Counted from the first letter of the stretch, positions 1-7,574 are shown. The stretch: DNA of 9,684 nucleotides from Bacteroidales bacterium (GCA_023230125.1 JALNXZ010000044.1:1-9684), one strand, 5' to 3'. Numbers and translations are program-made. Notes: a model not told the origin generated them from the letters alone.

Positions 1-778
1 CATAGATTACTTTGTAGTCTTGGGTACCACGGCAGAAACTGCGACCTTGACTGAAGCGGAAAAGAAAGAGGTGTCTTCTTTTGTCATCAATCGTGTAAAT
101 AAACGGATGCCCATTGTATTGGGTGTAGGTGGAAACTGTACACGTTCCGTTGTTGAGGAACTAAGAACCAGAAATTATACAGGTGTCGATGCTATTTTAT
201 CGGTCACACCCTATTATAACAAGCCTTCCCAAGAAGGGCTCTATCAGCATTACAGTGCATTGGCAAAAGCCACGGATTTACCCCTCATTTTGTACAATGT
301 TCCTGGACGGACAGGTGTCAACATGAATAGTGAAACTACTTTGCGGCTGGCACGTGAATTTCCGAACATTGTTGCAGTCAAGGAAGCATCCGGAATCATT
401 TCTCAGGTGGATGAAATCATCAAGAACAAACCGACTGACTTTATGGTCATTTCAGGTGATGACGGCATCACTTTCCCGCTGATCACTTTAGGTGCGGTTG
501 GTGTTATTTCCGTTATAGGGAATGCCTTTCCAAAAGAATTCAGCAAAATGGTGCGTTTGGCTTTGGCCGGTGATTATAAAAATGCTTTGGTGATTCATCG
601 TAACTTTACGGATCTTTTCAACTTACTGTTTGTTGACGGCAATCCTGCCGGTGTAAAGTGTATGCTTCATGCCATGGGGCTTATTGAAAATAAATTGCGC
701 CTTCCACTGGTTCCGACCCGTATCACTACCTACGAGAAAATTCGTAAAGTGTTGGAAGGCTTGAACGTAAAGTATTAA
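1..778 (+). CDS. dapA: 4-hydroxy-tetrahydrodipicolinate synthase, 5' end cut off
   Basis: This is the class I aldolase that condenses pyruvate with aspartate semialdehyde in the lysine and diaminopimelate pathway, acting in the cytoplasm. The reading frame is open through the left window edge (first full codon at base 2). About 258 residues are visible against roughly 295 for the family, so some 35-40 N-terminal residues are missing. Visible landmarks are the substrate-binding GTTAE loop near base 23 (often GTTGE elsewhere), VTPYYNKPSQEG, the catalytic tyrosine in YNVPGRTG (codon 293-295), and the Schiff-base lysine in VAVKEASG (codon 380-382). A TTG at base 20 lies inside the conserved core and is not the start. 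The stop at 776-778 is 10 bases before pheT, so the two are probably co-transcribed. Nothing in the visible part is broken. The identification is very secure; the related NanA/YagE aldolases fit the gene context less well. Confidence 0.95.
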   Translation, partial: IDYFVVLGTTAETATLTEAEKKEVSSFVINRVNKRMPIVLGVGGNCTRSVVEELRTRNYTGVDAILSVTPYYNKPSQEGLYQHYSALAKATDLPLILYNVPGRTGVNMNSETTLRLAREFPNIVAVKEASGIISQVDEIIKNKPTDFMVISGDDGITFPLITLGAVGVISVIGNAFPKEFSKMVRLALAGDYKNALVIHRNFTDLFNLLFVDGNPAGVKCMLHAMGLIENKLRLPLVPTRITTYEKIRKVLEGLNVKY

Positions 779-788
779 AATCAAGAAC

Positions 789-3248
789 ATGAATATTTCT
801 TATAATTGGCTAAAGGAGTTTTTAAATTTTGATTTGACCCCTGAAGAAACCGCCGATACCCTGACTTCCATCGGTTTGGAAAACGGTACGATAGAAGAAG
901 TTGAGACTGTCAAAGGTGGTCTTGAAGGTTTGGTTATCGGTCGGGTGTTGACATGCGTACCACATCCCGATTCTGACCACTTGCATCTTACGACCGTCAA
1001 TGTTGGTCAGGCAGAGCCCCTTTCTATCGTTTGTGGTGCTCCCAATGTTGCAGCAGGTCAGAACGTAGTGGTTGCGACGGTCGGTGCCAAACTTTATGAC
1101 GGAGATCAATTTTTTACCATTAAAAAATCCAAGATACGTGGCTATGAATCTTTCGGTATGATTTGTGCTGAAGATGAAATAGGTATCGGTACAAGCCATG
1201 AAGGAATTATCGTTTTATCGGAAAATGCCGTAGTTGGAATGCCTGCAAAGGAATATTACGGTATCAAGAGTGATTATATTCTGGAAGTAGACATCACCCC
1301 AAACAGGATTGATGCTGCCTCACATTATGGTGTTGCCCGCGACTTGGCTGCCTTGTTGAAACAAAAAGACCCGAACATTCGGTTGACAAAACCTTCTGTA
1401 GAAGGTTTCAAAATTGATAATCATTTATATCCGGTCAAAGTCGTTGTTGAAAATACAGAAGCATGTCCACGATATGCCGGCATCACCGTTTCAGGGGTAA
1501 AGGTAGCGGAATCCCCCAAATGGTTGCAGGATCGTTTGCGTTTGATAGGGGTACGTCCCATCAACAACATTGTGGACATCACCAACTATTTGTTGCATGA
1601 AACCGGGCAACCTCTACATGCTTTTGACAGTGATAGAATAGTCGGCAATGAAATTCATGTTCGCACGGTAAAAGAAGGAACGCCTTTCAAAACGCTGGAT
1701 GAAGTGGAACGTAAGCTTTCTGTCAACGACCTGATGATTTGCAATGCAAAAGAGCCTATGTGCATCGGTGGTGTTCTCGGTGGCGTTGATTCCGGTGTAA
1801 CCGATTCAACTTCGAAAGTCTTTCTCGAAAGTGCTTATTTTCATCCGGTATGGATTCGCAAGACAGCCCATCGTTTTGGATTGAATACGGATGCCTCTTT
1901 TCGCTTTGAACGTGGTGTTGACCCAAACAACACCCTATATGTGCTCAAACGGGCAGCCATGATGGTCAAAGAACTTGCAGGCGGATTCATTTCAAGTGAG
2001 ATTGTCGATGAATATTCGAATCCCATTGAAGATTTTAAGGTTTCTCTGAGTCTGACTAAAACCAATCAATTAATAGGTAAAGTCATCGAACCTGAAAAAG
2101 TGAAATCTATCCTGAAGGCCCTCGAAATGGAGATTCTTTCAGAAAGCGGAGATATCCTTGAACTTAAAGTTCCGGCATATCGTGTCGATGTTCAAAGAGA
2201 TGTGGATGTAATTGAAGATATTCTCCGCATTTACGGATATAATAATGTACAATTCAGTGATTCTCTGAAGTCAAACATTTCATACTCCGTAAAACCGGAT
2301 AGTCACAAATTGCAGAATCTGATTTCAGAACAACTGACAGCTTCCGGCTTTAATGAAATCATGAATAATTCATTGACTTCTGCCGGATATTATACGGATA
2401 TGCCATCTTTTCCGGCTGCAGAATCGGTCATGATTATCAATCCGCTCAGTTCAGACTTGAACAGCATGCGCCAGACCATTTTGTTCGGAGGTCTGGAAAG
2501 CGTCGCTTATAACAGAAACCGCCGTAAGACGGACCTGAAATTCTATGAGTTCGGTAATTGCTATCATTTTAAGGAATCTAATCGAAGTGCTGAAGACCGT
2601 TTGTCACCATACAGTGAAGAATATCACCTTGGTATGTGGCTGACTGGGAATAAAAGTACCCAAACATGGATTCATGCGGAAGAAAAGGCTTCTTTCTACG
2701 AATTGAAAGCTTATATGGAAAACATCTTCAGTCGCCTTGGTATCTGTGGTAATGCTTTGGTCATGGAAGAAGGTGAAGATGATATTTTCTCACATGCATT
2801 GACCTTCTCAAATAGAGGGGGCAAACAGATTGTGAAAATGGGAAGTATTCAGCCCTCCATCCTTAAAAAATATGACATTGATACAGAAGTTTTCTATGCT
2901 GACCTTTTGTGGAAGAATTTGCTGGATATGACTAAAAAGGTCAAAGTCAGCTATTCTGATTTGTCTAAATATCCTGAAGTTCGCCGTGATTTGGCTCTTT
3001 TGATTGATAAGTCGGTCCGCTTTTCTGAAATAGAAAAAATCGCTTATGCTACCGAGCGTAAATTGTTGAAGGTTGTTAACCTCTTTGATGTCTATGAGGG
3101 TAAAAATCTGCCGCAAGACAAAAAATCATATGCTGTCAGTTTCACCATACAGGATGAAAACCAGACATTGACTGAAAACCAGATTGATGCTGTGATGAGC
3201 AAGTTGATTAAAAATTTTGAACAACAGATTGGAGCATCGCTTAGATAA
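789..3248 (+). CDS. pheT: Phenylalanine--tRNA ligase beta subunit
   Basis: The 819-residue product is the beta chain of the (alpha-beta)2 cytoplasmic enzyme that charges tRNA-Phe; the length is normal. Domains in order are: N-terminal B1 and EMAP-like tRNA-binding OB fold (about 40-154, with VPHPDSDHLHL at 57-67 and CGAPN at 82-86); the B3/B4 editing domain (about 213-400, with GVRPINNIVDITNYLLHE from 254 and TDASFRFERGVDP at 367-379); the B5 domain (about 408-487, with VPAYRVDVQRDVDVIEDILR from 461); the catalytic-like core (NPLSSDLNSMRQTILFGGL from 551); and the C-terminal ferredoxin-fold anticodon-binding domain (about 725-818, YPEVRRDLAL). The ATG at 789 begins the usual MNISYNWLKEF sequence. 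The gene follows dapA closely and precedes yebC. The alpha subunit gene pheS is not adjacent, and Bacteroidota often keep the two apart. Confidence 0.98.
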   Translation: MNISYNWLKEFLNFDLTPEETADTLTSIGLENGTIEEVETVKGGLEGLVIGRVLTCVPHPDSDHLHLTTVNVGQAEPLSIVCGAPNVAAGQNVVVATVGAKLYDGDQFFTIKKSKIRGYESFGMICAEDEIGIGTSHEGIIVLSENAVVGMPAKEYYGIKSDYILEVDITPNRIDAASHYGVARDLAALLKQKDPNIRLTKPSVEGFKIDNHLYPVKVVVENTEACPRYAGITVSGVKVAESPKWLQDRLRLIGVRPINNIVDITNYLLHETGQPLHAFDSDRIVGNEIHVRTVKEGTPFKTLDEVERKLSVNDLMICNAKEPMCIGGVLGGVDSGVTDSTSKVFLESAYFHPVWIRKTAHRFGLNTDASFRFERGVDPNNTLYVLKRAAMMVKELAGGFISSEIVDEYSNPIEDFKVSLSLTKTNQLIGKVIEPEKVKSILKALEMEILSESGDILELKVPAYRVDVQRDVDVIEDILRIYGYNNVQFSDSLKSNISYSVKPDSHKLQNLISEQLTASGFNEIMNNSLTSAGYYTDMPSFPAAESVMIINPLSSDLNSMRQTILFGGLESVAYNRNRRKTDLKFYEFGNCYHFKESNRSAEDRLSPYSEEYHLGMWLTGNKSTQTWIHAEEKASFYELKAYMENIFSRLGICGNALVMEEGEDDIFSHALTFSNRGGKQIVKMGSIQPSILKKYDIDTEVFYADLLWKNLLDMTKKVKVSYSDLSKYPEVRRDLALLIDKSVRFSEIEKIAYATERKLLKVVNLFDVYEGKNLPQDKKSYAVSFTIQDENQTLTENQIDAVMSKLIKNFEQQIGASLR

Positions 3249-3258
3249 TAATTATTGA

Positions 3259-3274
3259 GGTTGTCCCGACAGCC
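3259..3274 (+). other. Small hairpin between pheT and yebC
   Basis: The RNA can fold into a 6-pair stem (with one G-U pair) closed by a CCCG tetraloop. No U-run follows directly, so it does not look like a full terminator. It may be a weak processing or attenuating structure, or chance. Function is inferred only weakly. Confidence 0.25.
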
Positions 3275-3303
3275 ATGTATGCATAATAAATTTTGATTAT
3301 AAT

Positions 3304-4044
3304 ATGGGAAGAGCGTTTGAATATCGCAAAGCTAGAAAGCTTAAACGTTGGGGTAATATGTCCCGCACATTTACAAGAATCGGTAAGGAAATCTCTATAT
3401 GTGTAAAGGAGTCTGGTCCGGATCTTAGCGGAAATCCGCGTTTGCGTGTATTGATTCAAAATGCCAAGGCTGCAAATATGCCCAAAGACAACGTTGATCG
3501 TGCCATCAAAAAAGCCGTTTCCAAAGATTTCGGAGACTACAAGGATATGGTATACGAAGGATACGGCCCTTTTGGAATAGCCATTTTGATTGAAACTCAG
3601 ACTGACAATACCACTCGTACAGTTGCTAATGTACGCAGTTATTTAAACCGTCACGGCGGATCTCTTGGAACGACCGGTAGTCTTTCATTTATGTTCGAAC
3701 GTAAAGCTGTTTTCAAGGTTGTACCCAAAGAGGGCATCGATATTGAAGAACTCGAACTGGAGATGATTGATTATGGTGCAGAGGAAATTGAAATGGATGA
3801 AAACGAGATTGTTATCTATGGTCAGCCTGAAGATTTTTCACGCATCCAGAATTATCTCGAAGAGCATGAATTCGAAATTTTTTCGGCGGAATTTGAACGT
3901 TTTCCGAATGAAACCAAAGAGGTGGCTCCGGAACAGCGCGAAATGCTTGATAAGTTGATTGAGAAACTGGAGGATGATGAAGATGTTTCGAACGTTTATA
4001 CCAATATTGCACCATCACCTGACGAAGACGAGAAAGCTGAATAA
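3304..4044 (+). CDS. yebC: YebC/PmpR/TACO1-family protein
   Basis: The 246-residue protein is of normal family length and starts with the diagnostic MGRAFEYRKARK. It has the N-terminal helical domain (about 1-75, with NPRLRVLIQNAKAANMPKDN from residue 44) and the alpha/beta domains (YEGYGPFG at 84-91, DNTTRTVANVRSYLNRHGGS from 101, GSLSFMF at 125-131). The tail (222-246) is strongly acidic. The family was long annotated as a transcriptional regulator. More recent work on bacterial YebC proteins and mitochondrial TACO1 indicates ribosome-associated factors that help translate proline-rich stretches. Which role applies here cannot be seen in the sequence. It lies 55 bases after pheT on the same strand, so co-transcription with translation genes is plausible. 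It converges on folC with only 5 bases between the stop codons. Confidence 0.95.
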   Translation: MGRAFEYRKARKLKRWGNMSRTFTRIGKEISICVKESGPDLSGNPRLRVLIQNAKAANMPKDNVDRAIKKAVSKDFGDYKDMVYEGYGPFGIAILIETQTDNTTRTVANVRSYLNRHGGSLGTTGSLSFMFERKAVFKVVPKEGIDIEELELEMIDYGAEEIEMDENEIVIYGQPEDFSRIQNYLEEHEFEIFSAEFERFPNETKEVAPEQREMLDKLIEKLEDDEDVSNVYTNIAPSPDEDEKAE

Positions 4045-4049
4045 GCTGT

Positions 4050-5336
4050 TCAGATGATTTCGGCAACGATATAATTACTGCCGCCAACGAAAATTAAATC
4101 GTTTGGGCGGCAATTTTTTTCTGCAGCCTCCATGGCGATGAAAACTGTAGGGTAGGAGTCTCCTTTTAAGTCGTATGTTTCGGCCATTTCAGCCAGAGAC
4201 TTTTCCGATAGTGCTCTTGGAATAGAAGCCTTGGTAAAATAGTAGATGGCATCCTTTGGCAAAAGCTGTAAAACACCATTTACATCCTTGTCGTTGACCA
4301 TTCCTATGACTATATGAAGCCTTTCATAAGGAGCCTGAGCCAACTGTGTGGTGATGTATCGGAAACCAGCTACATTGTGGCCGGTATCACAGATTATCCT
4401 GGGATTTTTACTAAGAGTTTCCCAGCGTCCACGAAGATTTGTGTTCTTGATGACATTGTTAAATCCTTGATATATGGACTCTTCACTGATCCTGTATCTG
4501 ATTTTACGCAAGACTTCCATCAAGCTCAGTACCGTCGCTGCATTTTCTTTCTGGTAAATGCCTCCAAGCGCGCAGGATATAAGTCTGTAATTCATAATGC
4601 TCTCTTCGCATATAGAAAATTGACTGCCGTAGGGTTTTAAGTCTTGTTCGATCTTGAATTCGTTTTCAGCCCAATGTATGGGTGCCTGAAGTGCTTTGGC
4701 CGTTTCTTCAAATACCTTTTTGACTTTGCTTTCAGCATGACCGATCACCACAGGCGTTTTTTCCTTGATGATTCCTGCCTTTTCGAAAGCTATTTTCTCA
4801 AGGGTATTTCCAAGTAAAGCCATGTGGTCAAAACTGATGTTTGTAATGACTGCGGCATCAGGCTGAATGATGTTGGTACTGTCGAGACGTCCGCCAAGAC
4901 CTACTTCAATGACGGCAACATCAATGCATTCTTCTGCAAACCAGATAAAGGCTAATTCTGTGGTCAATTCAAAAAAGGACGGGTTGATGTCTTTGCCTAT
5001 GGTGTCGATATAATTCTCTGTAAATGCAACGACCCTTTCTTTGGAAATCGGATCACCATTTACACGAATGCGCTCCCTGAAGTCTTTAAGGTGGGGAGAT
5101 GTATAGAGGCCGACTTTATAACCATTTTCCTGAAGGATGGATGCAGTCAGATGTGAAACGGATCCTTTTCCATTGGTTCCGCCAACATGGATGCAACGGA
5201 ATTTTCGATGAGGATTGCCGTAAAAGTCATCGAGTTGCAGAATATTATCCAATCCTGGTTTATAGGCTGAGGCTCCTTCTCTTTGAAAAACAGGAGTTTG
5301 TGTGAATAAGAAATCGATGGTCTCCAGATAGGTCAT
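4050..5336 (-). CDS. folC: Bifunctional folylpolyglutamate synthase/dihydrofolate synthase
   Basis: The product is an ATP-dependent Mur-ligase-type enzyme that adds glutamate to dihydropteroate and to reduced folates. In this 428-residue form the visible motifs are the P-loop GGTNGKGS (52-59), YTSPHLKDFRERI (78-90), EVGLGGRLDSTN (144-155), SFDHMALLG (168-176), AFEKAGIIK (183-191, the lysine usually carbamylated in the family), GRWE (303-306), DTGHN (317-321) and the C-terminal VGGSNYIVAEI. I place the start at the ATG at 5334-5336 (MTYLETIDFLF), which matches family N-termini. A longer frame from a GTG at 5396 would add 20 unrelated residues and run through the -7 box at 5368-5375. The gene is divergent from the EamA gene and ends 5 bases from the yebC stop. 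Whether it has both synthase activities or one cannot be told from sequence alone. Confidence 0.95.
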   Translation of the reverse strand: MTYLETIDFLFTQTPVFQREGASAYKPGLDNILQLDDFYGNPHRKFRCIHVGGTNGKGSVSHLTASILQENGYKVGLYTSPHLKDFRERIRVNGDPISKERVVAFTENYIDTIGKDINPSFFELTTELAFIWFAEECIDVAVIEVGLGGRLDSTNIIQPDAAVITNISFDHMALLGNTLEKIAFEKAGIIKEKTPVVIGHAESKVKKVFEETAKALQAPIHWAENEFKIEQDLKPYGSQFSICEESIMNYRLISCALGGIYQKENAATVLSLMEVLRKIRYRISEESIYQGFNNVIKNTNLRGRWETLSKNPRIICDTGHNVAGFRYITTQLAQAPYERLHIVIGMVNDKDVNGVLQLLPKDAIYYFTKASIPRALSEKSLAEMAETYDLKGDSYPTVFIAMEAAEKNCRPNDLIFVGGSNYIVAEII

Positions 5337-5367
5337 ATATTTACAACATCTTAAAAATAGTATTTTG

Positions 5368-5375
5368 CAAAGATA
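5368..5375 (-). promoter_or_regulatory. -7 box for folC
   Basis: Read on the minus strand the site is TATCTTTG, a perfect match to the Bacteroidota TAnnTTTG -7 element and followed by C. A start of transcription a few bases downstream would give a leader of about 25 bases before the folC ATG. No clear TTG -33 element is seen at the usual 19-21 base spacing. Confidence 0.6.
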
Positions 5376-5396
5376 CTTAAAATGCAAAAAAAGCAC

Positions 5397-5404
5397 TAAT
5401 TTTG
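5397..5404 (+). promoter_or_regulatory. -7 box for the EamA transporter gene
   Basis: TAATTTTG matches TAnnTTTG exactly and is followed by C. It lies 16 bases before the ATG at 5421, so the leader would be only about 10-12 bases. No good -33 element is visible at normal spacing; the nearest upstream TTTG (5364-5367) is too far away. It faces the folC -7 box at 5368-5375, which leaves room for interference between the two promoters. Confidence 0.5.
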
Positions 5405-5420
5405 CAGCTTAATAAAAGCC

Positions 5421-6308
5421 ATGGATAGAACCTATACAGGCGAGATAGCCTCTCTGATTGTCGCTCTTTGTTGGGCAGTGAGTGCTACCTTTTTTGAGGC
5501 AGCCGGTCGTAAGGTTGGTTCTTTAAATGTCAATTACATTCGTTTGTTTCTGGCTTTCTGCTTGTTGGGAATTTATGGGCTTATCGTTAGAGGCTCATTC
5601 TTTCCGGCAGGTGCAGGAGAACAGCAGTGGGTATGGTTGTCTGTATCTGGAATCATTGGCTTTTTTTTGGGTGATATGTTTCTTTTCAAAGCATACACCA
5701 TCATTGGATCACGTCTATCCATGCTCGTGATGACCTTTGCTCCTGCACTGACTGCTCTGATTGGATATATCATGTTGGATGAAAGATTAAGTTTCATACA
5801 ACTTGTCGCCATTTTTCTAATTATCGGAGGGATATTGATGGCTTTTATCGGACGTGAAAAGGGTAAGTTCCATTTCAATATGTCCTTTAAGGGATTCCTG
5901 TTTGCTCTTGGTGGAGCTTTGGGGCAATCTTTCGGTTATATATACAGCAAAAAAGGATTGGGTGATTATGATCCGTTTGCAGCCACTCAGATTCGCATCA
6001 TTTCGGGCTTCTTATGTTTTACACTTTTGGTGACGGTACTTAAAAAGTGGACCAATCTGAAGGCATCATTCAAGGATCTCAAATCGATGAAACAAATTGC
6101 CTTCGGATCTTTTTTCGGCCCAAGTCTCGGAGTCGGGCTATCCCTGTACGCACTGGCCAATACTGAAACAGGTATTGCATCCGCTTTGATGGCATTGCCG
6201 CCGTTGATATTGATTGTTCCTGCACTGATAAATGGTCGGAAAATAGCTCCTATGGAACTGATCGGTGCATTTTTCTCTGTAGGGGGTGTCATGATTCTGT
6301 TTCTTTAA
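5421..6308 (+). CDS. EamA/DMT-superfamily membrane transporter
   Basis: The 295-residue, very hydrophobic protein has the two-repeat layout of the drug/metabolite transporter superfamily, with about ten membrane helices (roughly 7-27, 36-54, 70-88, 96-116, 126-143, 156-174, 188-206, 225-245, 252-272, 277-294). The first EamA repeat ends with the typical LDERLS (119-124) followed by a GG-containing last helix. The second repeat starts near 157 and ends at GGVMILFL. A basic loop (143-150, REKGKF) separates the repeats. The ATG at 5421 directly precedes the first helix. Substrates in this superfamily range from amino acids to nucleotide sugars and drugs, and the sequence does not show which applies. 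It is divergent from folC, and the following SPOR operon has its own promoter, so it is probably a single-gene unit. Confidence 0.9.
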   Translation: MDRTYTGEIASLIVALCWAVSATFFEAAGRKVGSLNVNYIRLFLAFCLLGIYGLIVRGSFFPAGAGEQQWVWLSVSGIIGFFLGDMFLFKAYTIIGSRLSMLVMTFAPALTALIGYIMLDERLSFIQLVAIFLIIGGILMAFIGREKGKFHFNMSFKGFLFALGGALGQSFGYIYSKKGLGDYDPFAATQIRIISGFLCFTLLVTVLKKWTNLKASFKDLKSMKQIAFGSFFGPSLGVGLSLYALANTETGIASALMALPPLILIVPALINGRKIAPMELIGAFFSVGGVMILFL

Positions 6309-6317
6309 AGATTATTT

Positions 6318-6349
6318 TTTGTAATACCGGTGACAATTATTTATATTTG
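6318..6349 (+). promoter_or_regulatory. Bacteroidota-type promoter for the SPOR lipoprotein operon
   Basis: A -33 element TTTG (6318-6321) and a -7 element TATATTTG (6342-6349, followed by C) are separated by 20 bases, the expected spacing for the main sigma factor of this phylum. Transcription would start near 6355, leaving a leader of about 30 bases before the ATG at 6386. Confidence 0.7.
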
Positions 6350-6385
6350 CAAACACAGTGATACGGTTCAAAAAAATATTTTCGT

Positions 6386-6847
6386 ATGAAAAAGCATCTT
6401 CAGATATTATTCATGCTTATGGTGGTGTTGTCCGGTTGTAAAATTAATCAGGAAGCCTATAATACAGCCTATCAAAAGCTAAAGGATAAAGAAGAGACCA
6501 TCATGAACACCAAAGCCAAAGTTGCTATGGATGTCCCGATAGATATTATGGTGAATGATACTTCCTTAAATTATGTCTATGAGCATTTTAATCTGATTCT
6601 TGGTAAAGAAACCGATCTTTCTGATTTCAATGTTGTAGCCAGAAGTTTTATAAACAGGACCAATGCCCGTGGTTTTTATTCCCAGATGCAGGATAAAGGA
6701 TATCCTGCCGTTTTGGTTCAAAATGAAGAAAATATGTTCAGAATTATCGTTGGTGCTGCTTCATCAAAAGAAGACGTAGAAATCGAACTTAAAAATATTA
6801 AAACAGCCTATCCTGAAGCCTATATCTTAATTAGAGGAAGCAATTGA
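6386..6847 (+). CDS. SPOR-domain lipoprotein (first of a pair)
   Basis: The 153-residue protein starts with a short lipoprotein signal peptide (basic MKKH, hydrophobic core, lipobox LSGC with Cys18), so the mature protein should be lipid-anchored in the envelope. Residues 20-50 are charged and probably helical. Residues about 80-150 form a SPOR-like domain: FNVVARSF, NARGF, KGYPAVLVQNE, MFRIIVGAASSKEDVE and a closing YPEAYILIRG. SPOR domains generally bind glycan strands stripped of stem peptides at division sites; binding by this protein is inferred. The mature N-terminus (CKINQEAY) lacks an obvious acidic surface-export signal, so a periplasmic location is more likely. It lies 42 bases before a second SPOR lipoprotein gene with a similar C-terminal domain and downstream of a good promoter. 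I do not recognise a gene name. Confidence 0.8.
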   Translation: MKKHLQILFMLMVVLSGCKINQEAYNTAYQKLKDKEETIMNTKAKVAMDVPIDIMVNDTSLNYVYEHFNLILGKETDLSDFNVVARSFINRTNARGFYSQMQDKGYPAVLVQNEENMFRIIVGAASSKEDVEIELKNIKTAYPEAYILIRGSN

Positions 6848-6889
6848 TGCTGTTTGCGTTTGTGCAAGAATATAAAAATGTTGAATGAG

Positions 6890-7564
6890 ATGAATATCAG
6901 ATCAGGCTTTTTGACCGTTTTACTGATAATGCCTTTGTTGATATCATGCAGTCACGAAAAGGTTGTTTCAAAGACTACAAAGATCATGAATCCGACTGTT
7001 GTGATTCAGGATCAGAAATTAATACCACAGGAAGTCGAAAATGTGAAGCGTACACGACTCCTTAAGTCAAGAGATGGTCAGCGGGAAATTTATTTCAGTG
7101 CTTCTTCATACCAGGATCTGAAAACCACACCTCAAAACAAACAGATTATTTTGAAAGATACTACCATCTCTCCAGTCAGGAGTATTTTTATATCCAACTC
7201 ACCAGCTAAAGATACTCTTGTCTCCAAAAAACCAGATACCCTTGTCTTTGAAAAGCCTGAAGTGATCAAAGTCGATACAATCGTTAGTCCCAAATATTCA
7301 CCTGATCTTGCCGCAAACTATGTTCGAAAAGTCTCTATCCTGAAAAAATATAATGTAGTAGTGGGTAGTTTCTCTACTATTGAGAATGCCTATCTTTCAG
7401 TGAAGGAATTGAATAAAAAGGATTATAAAGCCCTGATCGTTCAGAATGAAGATGGCATGTATCGGGTTATTACAGGAACTTTTAGTAATAGGGATAATGC
7501 AGAGATACACAGGCTTGCATTAAATTTGGATTATGTCAGTTCCTGGGTTTGGACAAAAAATTGA
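6890..7564 (+). CDS. SPOR-domain lipoprotein (second of a pair)
   Basis: With the start at ATG 6890 the 224-residue protein begins MNIRSGFLTV and has a lipobox LISC with Cys20, a clean lipoprotein signal. ATG 6878 (four residues more, with an acidic residue before the core) and TTG 6854 are possible but less convincing. A long, polar, probably disordered linker (about 21-145) contains a tandem 8-residue repeat (108-123). The C-terminal SPOR domain (about 151-222) reads KYNVVVGSF, ENAYLSVKEL, KDYKALIVQNEDGMYRVITGTFSNRDNAE and ends in SSWVWTKN. It shares the NVV.(6)NA and VQNE..M(F/Y)R pattern with the preceding gene, suggesting an old duplication. The likely role is peptidoglycan binding at the envelope; this is inference. 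The stop is 6 bases from the stop of the opposing DMP19-like gene. Confidence 0.8.
   Translation: MNIRSGFLTVLLIMPLLISCSHEKVVSKTTKIMNPTVVIQDQKLIPQEVENVKRTRLLKSRDGQREIYFSASSYQDLKTTPQNKQIILKDTTISPVRSIFISNSPAKDTLVSKKPDTLVFEKPEVIKVDTIVSPKYSPDLAANYVRKVSILKKYNVVVGSFSTIENAYLSVKELNKKDYKALIVQNEDGMYRVITGTFSNRDNAEIHRLALNLDYVSSWVWTKN
7211..7258 (+). repeat. Tandem 24-base repeat inside the second SPOR gene
   Basis: Two adjacent 24-base units encode DTLVSKKP and DTLVFEKP (residues 108-123). The first 13 bases of the units differ at one position. A partial further copy, DTIV, follows at residues 129-132. It lies in the linker between the lipid anchor and the SPOR domain and may reflect slippage-driven change in linker length. 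Confidence 0.6.
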
Positions 7565-7574
7565 TAGGTATCAA
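7555..7574 (-). terminator. Weak intrinsic terminator of the DMP19-like gene
   Basis: On the minus strand a 5-6 pair stem (TTGATACCTATCAA, 7561-7574) is followed by six T (complement of the A-run 7555-7560). The stem is AT-rich and therefore weak. It contains both stop codons of the converging genes. On the plus strand no T-run follows, so it would only terminate the minus-strand gene. Confidence 0.35.

Noticed and set aside
822..1199. Open frame of 125 codons opposite pheT
   Set aside because: It is antisense to the conserved tRNA-binding domain of PheT; it is a shadow of coding bias.
4314..4640. Open frame of 108 codons on the plus strand inside folC
   Set aside because: It lies wholly opposite conserved FolC coding sequence and has no recognisable protein feature or promoter.
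5337..5396. Extended folC N-terminus starting at GTG 5396
   Set aside because: The extra 20 residues do not match family N-termini, the frame covers the folC -7 box, and ATG 5336 gives the normal MTYLETIDFLF start.
6302..6320. Possible terminator after the EamA gene (TCTTTAAAGA followed by a T-run)
   Set aside because: The palindrome would give only about three A/T-rich pairs after leaving a loop, too weak for an intrinsic terminator; the T-run is better explained as part of the downstream -33 element.
6854..6889. Earlier starts (TTG 6854 or ATG 6878) for the second SPOR gene
   Set aside because: The ATG at 6890 gives a clean basic-hydrophobic-lipobox signal peptide; the longer forms put an acidic residue or unrelated residues ahead of it.
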